From assembly GCF_030717955.1 (NCBI RefSeq), contig NZ_JAUZVY010000004.1:124001-188000 (forward strand): a stretch of DNA of 64,000 nucleotides, given 5' to 3'. This stretch comes from Alkalimonas delamerensis (GTDB taxonomy: Bacteria > Pseudomonadota > Gammaproteobacteria > Enterobacterales > Alteromonadaceae). Both the position numbers and the translations under genes were made by a program. The notes below the pieces were generated by a model. The model made no database searches, was not told the DNA's origin, and was given only the letters and a program-made list of their open reading frames with translations. Positions 18,438 to 27,522 of the stretch are shown here, piece by piece; the stretch's first letter is position 1, and each line of letters starts with the position of its first letter.

Positions 18438-19166
18438 ATGCAAGCTGGCAGAGCAACGACCAAAGAACTTGTTTTTTCGGCTTACCAATTAACCCGACAC
18501 TACCAGATGGGCGATGTGCTGATCCAGGCACTGCGAGGCGTAGATCTGAACCTGTACCGCGGTGAATTTGTGGTGCTGCTGGGCGCTTCCGGCTCGGGCA
18601 AGTCCACTCTGCTCAATATTCTGGGCGGGCTGGACAGCGCCAGCTCGGGCGAGTTGCGCTATGGCGATACCGTACTCAGCCAGGCCAACGATAAAGCCCT
18701 GACCCGCTACCGCCGCGAACAGGTTGGCTTTGTGTTTCAGTTTTACAATTTAATTCCTAGCTTAACTGCCCTTGAGAACGTCGCCCTGGTGACCGACATC
18801 TGCCCGGGCGCAATGACACCAGCTGAGGCTCTGGCGCTGGTGGACTTAAGCGAGCGTTCTGATCACTTCCCATCCCAGCTCTCCGGTGGCGAGCAGCAGC
18901 GAGTCGCCATTGCCCGCGCCATCGCCAAAAAACCGAGGGTGTTGCTGTGCGATGAACCTACCGGCGCACTGGATTCGAAAACCGGCAGCAAGGTGATGGC
19001 AGTGTTGCATCAAATCAATCAGCAGCTCGGCACCACCACCTTGGTGATCACCCACAACGAAGTCATCGCCGACATGGCCGATCGGGTGATACGGTTAAAA
19101 GACGGCCAGATTGTCGACATAACGCGCAATGATGCGCCTAAATCCGCTGCCGAGCTGCATTGGTAA
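18438..19166 (+). CDS. ABC exporter ATP-binding subunit (MacB/LolD/DevA-type)
   Basis: The 242-residue ATPase has Walker A GASGSGKST (~50-58), a Q-loop in FQFYNLIPSLTALENV, signature LSGGEQQR, Walker B VLLCDEPTGALD and switch His in VITHNE. This subgroup powers FtsX-type permeases that drive efflux or extract lipoproteins. Its stop TAA shares one base with the ATG of the permease gene, so translation is coupled. It begins 89 bp after the YfiR-like gene with no terminator seen, so some co-transcription from upstream cannot be excluded. Confidence 0.93.
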   Translation: MQAGRATTKELVFSAYQLTRHYQMGDVLIQALRGVDLNLYRGEFVVLLGASGSGKSTLLNILGGLDSASSGELRYGDTVLSQANDKALTRYRREQVGFVFQFYNLIPSLTALENVALVTDICPGAMTPAEALALVDLSERSDHFPSQLSGGEQQRVAIARAIAKKPRVLLCDEPTGALDSKTGSKVMAVLHQINQQLGTTTLVITHNEVIADMADRVIRLKDGQIVDITRNDAPKSAAELHW

Positions 19167-21520
19167 TGCAGGCCCTGCAACGCAAACTCTGGCGCGATCT
19201 GCTGGCAATGAAAGGCCAGATAGCCGCCATTGCTGCGGTCATTGGCGCCGGTGTCATGGTGCTGTTTTTGTCCGTCACCACCCTGGATATGCTGCAGCGC
19301 GCCCAGCTCAATTTTTATCAGCAAAGCCACTTTGCCGATGTCTTTGTCGAATTGACGCGAGCTCCCGAGCACCGGCTGGCCCAGCTACAGCAACTGGATG
19401 GCGTGCATCAGGTGCAAAGCTCGGTGCGGGCGCCGGTGCGGCTGGAAGTGGCCGGCTTTAACGAGCCAATCCGTGGGCTGATGCTGTCGCTGCCCGAGCA
19501 AGGCTTGCCCTTGCTGAATCAACCGCTGCTGCGCCAGGGCAGATTGCCTGAGGCAGCCGATGAAGTGGCCATTAGCGAGCCCTTTGCCAAGGCCCATCAG
19601 CTGCAACCAGGCGATCAGCTAAGCGCCATCATTCAGGGCCGGTTGCAGCGCCTTCGGATCAGTGCCATCGTGCTGTCGCCAGAGTTTATTTACCAGCTGG
19701 GGCCGGCCGACTTGCTGCCCGACTACCACCGTTTTGGCGTACTTTGGATGCCGCGACGGGCACTGGCCCATGCCTTTTTGATGGATGGCGCTTTTAATCA
19801 CCTGAGTGTCAGCCTGCAACGCGGTGCCAACCCGCTGCAGGTATTGGATGAACTGGATCTGCTGCTGGCTCCCTACGGCAGCCGCGGCAGTTATTTGCGC
19901 AGCGAGCAAAGCTCTCACCGCTTTTTAACCGAAGAGCTCGAACAACTGCAGGTGATGGCGGTGTTTCTGCCGACGCTGTTTTTGGGCGTCGCCGCTTTTT
20001 TGCTCAATGTATTGATTGGGCGCCTGGTGCGCAATCAACTGCAACAAATTGCAGTACTGAAAGCTTTTGGCTACAGCCATTGGGCCTTGCTACTGCATTA
20101 CCTGCAGCTGGCAGCCTGCATCGTGGTGCTGGGCGTGTTGGTTGGCATTGGTCTTGGGCTCTGGGCAGCCAATGGCCTGGCAGAGCTATACGGTCGTTAC
20201 TTTCATTTTCCCGAGCTGGAACTTCGGGTGCAGCTGCAGCATCTGGCGCTGGCCTTGCTGGTGGCGCTGGGTGCAGCGCTGCTCGGGGTGTTCAATGTAT
20301 TGCGACTGGTGGCCAAACTGCAGCCGGCTCAGGCAATGCGCCCTCCGGCACCTCCACGTTTTCGGCGCAACCGGCTGCAAGCCTGGCTGCTCGGCCCCTG
20401 GCTCGGTCAACTGAACCGGATCATCGTCCGCAATCTCTGGCGTCACCCTCTACGAAGCCTGCTGTCGGTGCTGGGGATAGCCCTGTCCTCCGCTTTGCTG
20501 CTGGTCGGCAGTTTTCAGTTTCATGCGTTACATGCTTTGTTGGATATTCAGTACCGCCAGATCCTGCAGATGGATACCCAGCTAACTTTCACCGAAGCCA
20601 GCCCGGATCGGGTATTGGCAGAGCTGCGGGCAGAGCCAGCTGTTTTGGCAGTGGAAGGGTTTCGCCTGGTGCCGGTGCGCCTGCACCATCAGCGCAGCAG
20701 CTACCGCACCGTGATCCAAGGCATGGAAGCCGAGCCGCAGCTGCGGCGATTGCTTGATGCCGAGCTAAACCCAATCCGGCTGCCACCCGACGGACTGGTG
20801 CTGACCCGTTACCTGGCTGATTACCTCGGCGCCTCGGTTGGCGATGCGCTCGAAGTCGAGTTGATGGAAGGGGCTAACAAGCGGCTGGCCATCACACTTG
20901 CCGCTGTCGTGGATGAGCCTGTTGGGGTCAGCGGCTACATGGAGCGCCGGGCGCTGAATCGCTTGCTGCAGGAGGGGCCAGCCCTGTCGGGTGTCTGGCT
21001 GTTGACCGATGCGACCAAGCGCCAGGATTTGCAGCAACGGCTACAGCGCCAGCCCAACCTTGCTGGTATCAGCCTGATGAGCGACATTGAAAGCCAGCTG
21101 CGCGATTACATTCAGGACACCCTGCTTGGCATGATGGCCATTCTGGTGTTGATGGCCGCTTCCATTACCTTTGCGGTGATCTACAACAATGCCCGCATCG
21201 CTTTGGCGGAGCGCTCACGCGAGCTCGCCACCTTGCGGGTTCTCGGATTTGAGCGCTATCAGGTCGGCTGGGTGCTGGCCGGTGAGGTTTTGCTGCTGAC
21301 CTTGCTGGCCATTCCGCTTGGTTGGTTATTGGGCACCGGCTTTGCCTGGTCGATGCATCAGGCGCTCAGCATGGATTTGTTCCGGCTGCCTTTTGTGCTG
21401 AAGCCATCCAGTTACGCGCTGGCGACCCTTGGGGTCCTGCTGGCTACCTTGCTGTCATTGAGCCTGATGCTAAAACGCTTCGCCAGACTTGATATGATTA
21501 CCGCCTTAAAAACGGAGTAA
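19166..21520 (+). CDS. FtsX-family ABC permease (two FtsX domains)
   Basis: This ~784-residue inner-membrane protein has an N-terminal membrane segment and an extracytoplasmic MacB-PCD-like domain. A first FtsX block of hydrophobic segments lies around residues 260-390; a second soluble domain and a second FtsX block lie at ~655-770 (MMAILVLMAASITFAVIYNN onward). I start it at ATG 19166, which overlaps the ATPase stop by one base; a TTG six bases earlier is also open. With the flanking ATPase and adaptor it forms a DevABC/MacAB-like exporter. The substrate cannot be told from sequence. Confidence 0.9.
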   Translation: MQALQRKLWRDLLAMKGQIAAIAAVIGAGVMVLFLSVTTLDMLQRAQLNFYQQSHFADVFVELTRAPEHRLAQLQQLDGVHQVQSSVRAPVRLEVAGFNEPIRGLMLSLPEQGLPLLNQPLLRQGRLPEAADEVAISEPFAKAHQLQPGDQLSAIIQGRLQRLRISAIVLSPEFIYQLGPADLLPDYHRFGVLWMPRRALAHAFLMDGAFNHLSVSLQRGANPLQVLDELDLLLAPYGSRGSYLRSEQSSHRFLTEELEQLQVMAVFLPTLFLGVAAFLLNVLIGRLVRNQLQQIAVLKAFGYSHWALLLHYLQLAACIVVLGVLVGIGLGLWAANGLAELYGRYFHFPELELRVQLQHLALALLVALGAALLGVFNVLRLVAKLQPAQAMRPPAPPRFRRNRLQAWLLGPWLGQLNRIIVRNLWRHPLRSLLSVLGIALSSALLLVGSFQFHALHALLDIQYRQILQMDTQLTFTEASPDRVLAELRAEPAVLAVEGFRLVPVRLHHQRSSYRTVIQGMEAEPQLRRLLDAELNPIRLPPDGLVLTRYLADYLGASVGDALEVELMEGANKRLAITLAAVVDEPVGVSGYMERRALNRLLQEGPALSGVWLLTDATKRQDLQQRLQRQPNLAGISLMSDIESQLRDYIQDTLLGMMAILVLMAASITFAVIYNNARIALAERSRELATLRVLGFERYQVGWVLAGEVLLLTLLAIPLGWLLGTGFAWSMHQALSMDLFRLPFVLKPSSYALATLGVLLATLLSLSLMLKRFARLDMITALKTE

Positions 21521-21524
21521 TGCC

Positions 21525-22727
21525 ATGAACAACCCCCTTAAACGCAGCCTGTGGACGATCCTGGCCCTAGGCCTGCTGCTGGCGCTGTTTTGGGCGCTGC
21601 GACCTGCCCCGATGCAGGTGCGCATCAGCCCGGTGCAGCAAGGCTACTTTGCCGAAACCATTGAGGATGAGGGCCGTACCCGCCTGCGGGAAACTTACAG
21701 CATATCGGCCCCCATCGATGGCTATCTGCATCGGGTGGTGCTGGAGCCGGGAGACAGTGTGCAAGCCGGCCAGGTGTTGTTTTCATTAGAACCCGCCCCA
21801 GCCCCGGCGCTGGATGCACGCAGTCTGGAGCAAGCCCGTGAGCAGGTATCGGCAGCCCAGGCACGCTTGCTGGCTGCCAAAGCCGGTCTTGACAGCAGCT
21901 TGCAAGAGCGCCGCTACGCTGAACAAGAATATCAGCGCCATCAGGGCCTGCAGCAACAAGGTGTGATTTCCGCCACCCAGCTCGACCGGCTGCGCCATGA
22001 CTGGCAACGGGCACAAGCGGCTGAACGGGTGGCCACCGCCGCCGTGGAAGTAGCCCGCTACGAAGTGGAAAATGCCCGAGCTGTGCTGGCTATTACCGAT
22101 GGGAGTCGCAGCGGTGAAGAGCGCCTACTCAAGGTACTGGCGCCGGTCAACGGCCTGGTGTTGCAGCGTCAGCGCTGCTGCGAAGGCGTCATTATGGCAG
22201 GAGCCCCAGTGCTTACCCTGGGCGATCTGAATCAGCTGGAAGTGCAGGTGGACTTGCTATCGGCCGATGCGGTGCGGGTAAGGCCAGGCATGCCAGTCGA
22301 GCTGGAACGCTGGGGCGGCGACAGCAGCTTGCAGGGTCTGGTTCGCCGGATTGAACCAGCCGGCTTTACCCGGGTGTCGGCGCTTGGTGTCGACGAGCAG
22401 CGGGTGCCGGTGCTGGTAAGCATTGAGTCCGGCCCTGAACTATGGCAGCAGCTTGGCGAAGGCTACCGGGTCGAAGCCCGCTTTTTACTCTGGCAACAGC
22501 ACGATGCCATCAGCATACCAAGCAGTGCACTCTTTCGCGAACAGTATCAGGGCGAAAGCCGCTGGGCTGTTTTTGTCGTTGCCAATGGCAAAGCCAGGCT
22601 GCGCTGGGTGACGCCGGGGCGACGCAGTGGCCTTAGCACACAGATTGAAGCGGGACTCACTGCCGGTGAAAAGGTTATTACCCACCCACCGGCCAGTTTG
22701 CACGATGGGGATGCTGTGCGTTGGTGA
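21525..22727 (+). CDS. Periplasmic adaptor (HlyD/MacA-type membrane fusion protein)
   Basis: The 400-residue protein has one N-terminal membrane anchor (~9-27) and a lipoyl/barrel-sandwich half motif (ISAPIDGYLHRVVLEPGDSV, ~60-79). A long coiled-coil hairpin (~95-190, rich in Gln, Ala, Arg) follows, then the second lipoyl half (VLAPVNGLVLQRQ) and a beta-barrel C-terminus. It starts 4 bp after the permease stop with GGAG upstream and completes the tripartite inner part of an ABC exporter. No outer-membrane channel gene is adjacent, so a shared TolC is expected. Confidence 0.9.
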   Translation: MNNPLKRSLWTILALGLLLALFWALRPAPMQVRISPVQQGYFAETIEDEGRTRLRETYSISAPIDGYLHRVVLEPGDSVQAGQVLFSLEPAPAPALDARSLEQAREQVSAAQARLLAAKAGLDSSLQERRYAEQEYQRHQGLQQQGVISATQLDRLRHDWQRAQAAERVATAAVEVARYEVENARAVLAITDGSRSGEERLLKVLAPVNGLVLQRQRCCEGVIMAGAPVLTLGDLNQLEVQVDLLSADAVRVRPGMPVELERWGGDSSLQGLVRRIEPAGFTRVSALGVDEQRVPVLVSIESGPELWQQLGEGYRVEARFLLWQQHDAISIPSSALFREQYQGESRWAVFVVANGKARLRWVTPGRRSGLSTQIEAGLTAGEKVITHPPASLHDGDAVRW

Positions 22728-22861
22728 TGCTGTACGCTGGTGATATGGCTTGTTGGCAATAAGAGGCGTTGCTAAGGCCCTTGCGCCAGATCAAGGCGCA
22801 GCCCGCAAAACAAGCTACACTGGGTGGGATCGTCAGCGTAAACCAGAGCGGAGGAGATGCC

Positions 22862-23188
22862 ATGCCCTTGCAACAACTGAAACAAGAATTGCTGCAACGA
22901 AAAATGAAGCTGGAGCGCCAAATTGCCGCAATCGAGCATGATTTTCGTCAGGGCCGTAGCTCCGATCTGGCCGAGCAGGCACAAGAGCGGGAAAATGATG
23001 ACGTCCTAAGTGCTCTGGAGCAAAAAGCCGAGCAAGAGCTGCAACACATCAACCGGGCCTTAACCCGGATGGAGCAAGGTAGCTACGACCGCTGCTCGGT
23101 GTGCCAGGATGTGATTGCCATCGAGCGGCTTAGCGCCATTCCTTACACCACCCTGTGCATTGAATGCGCGAATCGCCAAAGCCAATAA
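22862..23188 (+). CDS. DksA/TraR-type C4 zinc-finger protein
   Basis: The 108-residue protein is an N-terminal helical hairpin (~1-75, charged and Gln-rich) and a C-terminal C4 zinc finger, CSVCQDVIAIERLSA then CIEC. DksA relatives reach into the RNA polymerase secondary channel, but this one is shorter than DksA (~150) and lacks the usual DxxDxA tip, having ENDDVLSAL there instead. I start it at ATG 22862, which has GGAGGAG five bases upstream; the longer open frame has no support. It is probably a stand-alone gene ending at the hairpin it shares with the next, convergent gene. Confidence 0.85.
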   Translation: MPLQQLKQELLQRKMKLERQIAAIEHDFRQGRSSDLAEQAQERENDDVLSALEQKAEQELQHINRALTRMEQGSYDRCSVCQDVIAIERLSAIPYTTLCIECANRQSQ

Positions 23189-23192
23189 CTTT

Positions 23193-23213
23193 CGGCTCAG
23201 TCAAGCTGAGCCG
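23193..23213. terminator. Hairpin between convergent genes
   Basis: An 8-bp stem CGGCTCAG/CTGAGCCG with loop TCAAG begins 5 bp after the DksA-type stop and is followed by TTCCTTT on the plus strand. It overlaps the last codons of the convergent hydrolase gene. The T tract is interrupted, so strength is doubtful. Confidence 0.5.
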
Positions 23214-24087
23214 TTCCTTTCAGTGGGATCTTGATGTACGCCGTGCCATTGCCTTCTTTTGATGGCAACTGCCCGCCGCGGATATTTACCTGCACCGAAG
23301 GATAAATCAGCCGCGGCACGGCCAGAGTGGCATCGCGCGCCGTGCGCTTTTGCACAAAGTCCTGCTGCTGTGTTTGTGCCGCAACATGGATATTTTGCTG
23401 TTTTTGCTCCCCCACCGTGGTTTTGTAACGCAATTCACGGCCATTGGGCTGGTAATCATGGCACATGTACATCGGAGTCTCATCCGGCAATTGATACAGC
23501 CGCTGAATGGACTGATAGAGCACAGCTGCATCGCCGCCTGGAAAATCGCAACGTGCCGTGCCTGCATCCGGCATAAACAAGGAGTCACCCACAAAAAGAT
23601 GACCGGCTATCAGATAGCTGACGCTGTCGTTGGTGTGCCCCGGTGTGTTGATGACCCGTCCGGTCAGAGCGCCAATCTGGAAAGTCTCGTCATCATGGAA
23701 CAGATGATCAAAACAGTCGCCCTTGGCGGTCAGCTCTTCATCGCCGATATTAAACACCACCTTAAAGGTCTGCTGCACCTTGCGAATGCCTTCACCAATG
23801 CCAACCCGGGCGCCGGTTTTTTGCCGCAGGTAATGCGCAGCAGATAAATGATCGGCATGGGCATGGGTTTCTAAAATCCATTGCAGCTTCAGCTCATGCT
23901 GCTTCAGGTAGGCCAATACCTGATCGGCACTGCGGGTATCCACTGCGCCGGCAGCGGCATCGTAATCGAGCACAGGATCAATCAATGCCGCCACTTTACT
24001 GCTCTCGTCCACCAGCAAATAGCTGAAAGTACTGCTATCGTTATCAAAAAACATCTCAATGTGCATCGGCTGCTGTTGCGTGGTCAT
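23197..24087 (-). CDS. Metallo-beta-lactamase-fold hydrolase, probable persulfide dioxygenase
   Basis: The 296-residue cytoplasmic protein has the metal site THAHADHLSAAHYL (~residues 75-88), INTPGHTNDSVSYL, GDSLFMPDAGTARCDFP and MCHDY. The GTARCDFPGG signature is that of ETHE1/Blh-type persulfide dioxygenases, which oxidise glutathione persulfide to sulfite using one iron. It diverges from a sulfite-exporter-like gene, a rhodanese and YeeE/YedE genes, which together make a sulfide detoxification cluster like the BigR regulon of other proteobacteria. No regulator gene is adjacent. Confidence 0.88.
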   Translation of the reverse strand: MTTQQQPMHIEMFFDNDSSTFSYLLVDESSKVAALIDPVLDYDAAAGAVDTRSADQVLAYLKQHELKLQWILETHAHADHLSAAHYLRQKTGARVGIGEGIRKVQQTFKVVFNIGDEELTAKGDCFDHLFHDDETFQIGALTGRVINTPGHTNDSVSYLIAGHLFVGDSLFMPDAGTARCDFPGGDAAVLYQSIQRLYQLPDETPMYMCHDYQPNGRELRYKTTVGEQKQQNIHVAAQTQQQDFVQKRTARDATLAVPRLIYPSVQVNIRGGQLPSKEGNGTAYIKIPLKGTAQLD

Positions 24088-24112
24088 CGGGGCACCTCTT
24101 TTAAATTAGACT

Positions 24113-24126
24113 TCACTAAATAGTGA
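24113..24126. promoter_or_regulatory. Palindrome in the divergent sulfur promoter region
   Basis: TCACTA and TAGTGA form a perfect 6-bp inverted repeat around AA, 26 bp upstream of the hydrolase start. It may be an operator for the divergent genes. Confidence 0.35.
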
Positions 24127-24172
24127 TTGCATCATAGCTGAGCACAGTTTAAAATGCAATTCAGTTATATGC

Positions 24173-24191
24173 ATATTCTTTTTTGGAATAT
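24173..24191. promoter_or_regulatory. AT-rich inverted repeat before the TauE gene
   Basis: ATATTC and GAATAT are inverted around a 7-bp spacer, ending 8 bp before the ATG at 24199. AT-rich dyads like this are typical ArsR/BigR-family operators, which control persulfide dioxygenase clusters elsewhere. The placement would block ribosome or polymerase access. Assignment is inference. Confidence 0.4.
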
Positions 24192-24198
24192 ATGAATT

Positions 24199-24948
24199 AT
24201 GTTAGCACTCTTAGGCGCACTTATTATAGGTCTTAGTCTTGGTTTATTTGGCTCAGGCGGCTCAATTCTTACCGTCCCGGTGCTATTGTACCTGTTAGGC
24301 ATGCCGGCAGAGTTAGCCATTGCTTCATCACTGCTTATCGTCGCAGCCATCAGTGCTTTTGGCTCTTTTCACAATGGTTTTAAGCGACTCATCAGCTGGC
24401 GTCATGTCTTTTGGTTTGGTATCCCGGGCATGTTTGGAACCTATCTGGGGGCATGGGCCGGGACTCTGGTCGACAGCCGTTGGCAGTTGCTGGTGTTTGC
24501 CCTCTTGATGATCGTCGCTGCTTTCTTTATGTGGCGCAGCCAATTGAAAGATACCGCGAACCAACTCGCTTTTAACAAGGCCAAAGTCTTGGCTGATGGC
24601 CTGGTGGTAGGTGCAGTGACCGGCTTTGTCGGCGTCGGTGGTGGTTTTCTTATCGTGCCAGCATTGGTGCTGATGGGCGGCTTACCCATCGTCATTGGGG
24701 TTGCCACCAGTCTGGTGGTGATCGCCTTAAAATCCTTTGTCGGCTTTGCCAAATACTACGTGGTCTTTACCAATCAGGGGTTAAGTTTCGATTGGACCGT
24801 CATTGCGCTGATGATCGTGGCAGGTATTGCCGGCAGTTATTTAGGTGCCTGGATAGGCCGCCGTTTACCTAAAGAAAAACTGCAGAAGGGTTTTGCGGTA
24901 TTTTTAGCCGTTATGGCAGTGGTTGTCGTAACTCAATCCGTTATCTAA
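24199..24948 (+). CDS. TauE/SafE-family sulfite/anion exporter
   Basis: The 249-residue protein has about eight hydrophobic segments and the two TauE/SafE repeats, each with a glycine-rich entry: GLSLGLFGSGGSILTVPVLL (~12-31) and GAVTGFVGVGGGFLIVPAL (~139-157). The family exports sulfite, sulfoacetate or related anions. It begins a four-gene plus-strand run with the rhodanese and YeeE/YedE genes, 16 bp before the next start. In this setting it probably removes sulfite made by the divergent dioxygenase. Confidence 0.9.
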   Translation: MLALLGALIIGLSLGLFGSGGSILTVPVLLYLLGMPAELAIASSLLIVAAISAFGSFHNGFKRLISWRHVFWFGIPGMFGTYLGAWAGTLVDSRWQLLVFALLMIVAAFFMWRSQLKDTANQLAFNKAKVLADGLVVGAVTGFVGVGGGFLIVPALVLMGGLPIVIGVATSLVVIALKSFVGFAKYYVVFTNQGLSFDWTVIALMIVAGIAGSYLGAWIGRRLPKEKLQKGFAVFLAVMAVVVVTQSVI

Positions 24949-24964
24949 CAAGTTGGAGATACAG

Positions 24965-25366
24965 ATGAAAACAGCACAACAATTGGTAGCAGAAGCCAAA
25001 GCAGGCATCCAGGAAGTCGACCTTGATCAGCTTTCAGATTACCTGAAAACACATCCTGAACCCAGATTGATTGATGTGCGTGAGCCAGCCGAGTTTGCTC
25101 AAGGCCATATTGCCGGTGCGGTCAATTATCCCCGCGGCGTGCTTGAAATGCAGTTGGCCAACCATCCAGCCGTCGCAGCCAGTGGCTGCGCTGCAGAGGT
25201 TGCACTGGCGCAACTGGCGGCAGAGCCACTGTATTTAATTTGCCGCTCTGGTGCGCGCTCCGCTCTGGCAACCGAGTCATTGCAACGCATGGGCTTTTCA
25301 AAGGTGTACTCCGTTGCACCGGGCATGCAGGGCTGGCTGGACGCAAAACTCCCTATTGTGAAATAA
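24965..25366 (+). CDS. Rhodanese-like sulfurtransferase
   Basis: The 133-residue single-domain rhodanese has LIDVREPAEFAQGHIAGAVN (~35-54) and the active-site loop CRSGARSALA with the catalytic Cys near residue 98. There is no signal peptide, so it is cytoplasmic and should move sulfane sulfur between persulfides and acceptors. I start it at ATG 24965 with GGAG upstream; a TTG 12 bases earlier is the alternative. It is spaced 16 bp after the TauE-like gene and 9 bp before the first YeeE/YedE half. Confidence 0.9.
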   Translation: MKTAQQLVAEAKAGIQEVDLDQLSDYLKTHPEPRLIDVREPAEFAQGHIAGAVNYPRGVLEMQLANHPAVAASGCAAEVALAQLAAEPLYLICRSGARSALATESLQRMGFSKVYSVAPGMQGWLDAKLPIVK

Positions 25367-25375
25367 GAGGTGATC

Positions 25376-25777
25376 ATGGAAAACTTTACTCCGCTATCCG
25401 CTTTGATTGGTGGCACCTTTATTGGCTTGGGAGCTTTATTGCTGATGGCCGCGCTTGGCAGAATAGCTGGGATATCCGGTATTGCCAGCCAGGCCATTTT
25501 CCAAAAGCAAGACCGCAGCTGGCGGCTGGCTTTTGTTGCAGGCTTGCTACTCGGGCCTTTGCTGGTGGCACTGGTTATCAGCGATTTTAGTTTCAGCACC
25601 CCTGAGCTTGGCCCACGAACCCTGATTGCCGGCTTGCTGGTTGGCCTTGGCACGGCCTGGGGCAGTGGCTGCACCTCAGGACATGGCGTTTGCGGCATTG
25701 GCCGTTTCTCGCCACGCTCCATCACTGCCACCCTTGTGTTTATGGCTGTTGGCGTTCTCGTCGCCAGCTTGTTTTAA
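25376..25777 (+). CDS. YeeE/YedE-type sulfur transporter, first half
   Basis: The 133-residue membrane protein has about four hydrophobic segments and the conserved cysteine motif GSGCTSGHGVCGIGR (~100-114). YeeE/YedE proteins pass thiosulfate or sulfane sulfur across the inner membrane through such cysteines. In this branch the transporter is split into two short genes. I start it at ATG 25376 with AGAGGTG just upstream. The second half starts 10 bp after its stop. Confidence 0.88.
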   Translation: MENFTPLSALIGGTFIGLGALLLMAALGRIAGISGIASQAIFQKQDRSWRLAFVAGLLLGPLLVALVISDFSFSTPELGPRTLIAGLLVGLGTAWGSGCTSGHGVCGIGRFSPRSITATLVFMAVGVLVASLF

Positions 25778-25787
25778 GGAGCCCTCC

Positions 25788-26201
25788 ATGCAACTCATCA
25801 TCGCTTTTGTCGCCGGTTTGTTGATGTCCATCGGCATCGCCGTTTCCATGATGATCGATCCGGCCAAGGTATTGGCATTTTTGGACCTGTCTGGCAACTG
25901 GGATCCCAGTTTGGCTCTGGTTATGGCCGCTGCTCTTGCCGTGTACAGTGTCGGTTTTCGGTTGGTCCGCGGCAAACCGGCACCTTTATTGGCGGAAAAA
26001 TTTCAGCTGCCTACAGCGACCAAGCTCGACAAGCCTATCCTGATTGGAGCTGCGGTATTTGGTCTTGGCTGGGGTCTGGTCGGTTATTGTCCGGGGCCCG
26101 CATTGGCCGCTCTGAGTTCAGGCAGCTTTGCCACCCTAAGTTTTGTCCTTGCTATGGTTGTTGGCTGGTATTTAGCAAGAAAATGGCCATTGCCTCATTA
26201 G
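25788..26201 (+). CDS. YeeE/YedE-type (DUF6691) sulfur transporter, second half
   Basis: The 137-residue membrane protein has about four hydrophobic segments. It carries the partner motifs GLGWGLVGYCPGPALAAL (~103-120), with the cysteine expected to pair functionally with those of the first half, and SGNWDPSLALVMAAAL. I start it at ATG 25788 (AGGAG ten bases upstream); the open frame running further up overlaps the first half and is not coding. It ends the sulfur operon. Confidence 0.88.
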   Translation: MQLIIAFVAGLLMSIGIAVSMMIDPAKVLAFLDLSGNWDPSLALVMAAALAVYSVGFRLVRGKPAPLLAEKFQLPTATKLDKPILIGAAVFGLGWGLVGYCPGPALAALSSGSFATLSFVLAMVVGWYLARKWPLPH

Positions 26202-26280
26202 CACTTTGGGCGCCTCTTGACGCGAGGCGGCTTGGTGACTAACACTGAAGGCATCTGTCTCGTTATAGCAGCGCTCTGAC

Positions 26281-27450
26281 ATGAGGCATTCACATATTGG
26301 AGTCACATCCCTGCAGCAGGATGCAGCGCACGCCAGCAAAGTAACGCTGGTCGGTGCGCTGTTTGATGCGCTGCTTGGCGTAGTGAAAATCATCACCGGC
26401 CTGCTCGGTCACTCCGCTGCCCTAGTGGCCGATGGTGTGCATTCTTTGTCGGATCTGGCAACCGATCTGGTAGTCCTTATCAGCATCCGGCTGGGAGGGC
26501 GAGCCCCCGATCAAAACCACCCTTTTGGTCATCGCCGTATTGAAACCCTCGGCACGATGATCCTTGGCTTAATGCTGCTGGCCGTTGCCATCGGGTTGGT
26601 CTGGCAGAATGCTTTCAGCTTATGGCAAGGCCAGAGCAGCACTGTACCGACCTGGCCGGTATTGCTGGTAGCAGGCCTTTCCTTTGGTATCAAAGAGGGA
26701 CTGTACTGGTATACCATCAAAACTGCCCGCTCATTGCAGTCAGAGCTGCTGAGCGCCAATGCCTGGCACAGCCGTAGTGATGCGCTCTCTTCCATCGTGG
26801 TGCTGCTAGGGGCTGGCGGTGCCATGCTGGGTGTCTGGTGGCTGGATGCAGTCGCCGCGATGCTGGTGGCCGTATTGATTGGCTGGATCAGCTTGCAGTT
26901 GCTAACAGGCAGTCTGGCCGAGCTGATTGATACTGCCGTCTCCATCGAGCAGCAACAAGCCTATCGGGCACAGATCCTGCAAACTCAAGGCATCCTTGCT
27001 ATCAATGCCCTTCGTAGCCGCACCAGTGGCGGTAAGGTGCTGCTGGAGCTCAAGCTGGAAGTCGCGCCACGACTCAGTGCCTCCGAAGCCCACTGGCTGG
27101 GGCAACAGGTCAAACAACAGCTTAAAAAGCAGTTCACTGAAATCGGCGATATCCTGGTGCACATCAACAGCCCGGCCAGCACCCTGCCTGAACAGCTGAC
27201 AAGCAGCTCTATTCGCCCAGCTCTGCAGCAAGCTATGGAAACTTTGCTGCAGCGCTATCAACTCGAAGCAGCCGATGCTGAGGTTTTTCTCTACTACCAG
27301 CAACCTATACGGGCCGATATTTTGCTCAGCTCCCAAGCGCAAGCAAGATTCGCTAAAATAAGCACAAGACAACTGCTGCATCAATTGCAACACATCTGGC
27401 CGCAGAGCAGGCAACTGCAAATTCGGTTTTATCAGCTAAAAGCAGACTAG
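26281..27450 (+). CDS. Cation diffusion facilitator (CDF) metal efflux protein
   Basis: The 389-residue inner-membrane protein has six membrane segments in residues ~20-210, with the CDF metal-site pairs in HSLSDLATD (~54-62) and HSRSDALSS (~163-171). A longer than usual C-terminal cytoplasmic region (~180 residues) contains the dimer domain. CDF proteins export Zn, Fe, Mn or Co against protons. The metal is not clear. The gene stands alone, 79 bp after the sulfur operon. Confidence 0.9.
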   Translation: MRHSHIGVTSLQQDAAHASKVTLVGALFDALLGVVKIITGLLGHSAALVADGVHSLSDLATDLVVLISIRLGGRAPDQNHPFGHRRIETLGTMILGLMLLAVAIGLVWQNAFSLWQGQSSTVPTWPVLLVAGLSFGIKEGLYWYTIKTARSLQSELLSANAWHSRSDALSSIVVLLGAGGAMLGVWWLDAVAAMLVAVLIGWISLQLLTGSLAELIDTAVSIEQQQAYRAQILQTQGILAINALRSRTSGGKVLLELKLEVAPRLSASEAHWLGQQVKQQLKKQFTEIGDILVHINSPASTLPEQLTSSSIRPALQQAMETLLQRYQLEAADAEVFLYYQQPIRADILLSSQAQARFAKISTRQLLHQLQHIWPQSRQLQIRFYQLKAD

Positions 27451-27522
27451 CCTGACGAATAGTCTTTTATTCCAGCGCAGTCCCAACTACCATAATGACA
27501 AAATTATGAAGAGAATCCTTTG

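Noticed and set aside
20080..20757. 225-codon plus-strand frame within the FtsX permease gene
   Set aside because: It is an out-of-frame shadow in GC-rich DNA; the permease frame has clear membrane segments across the same bases.
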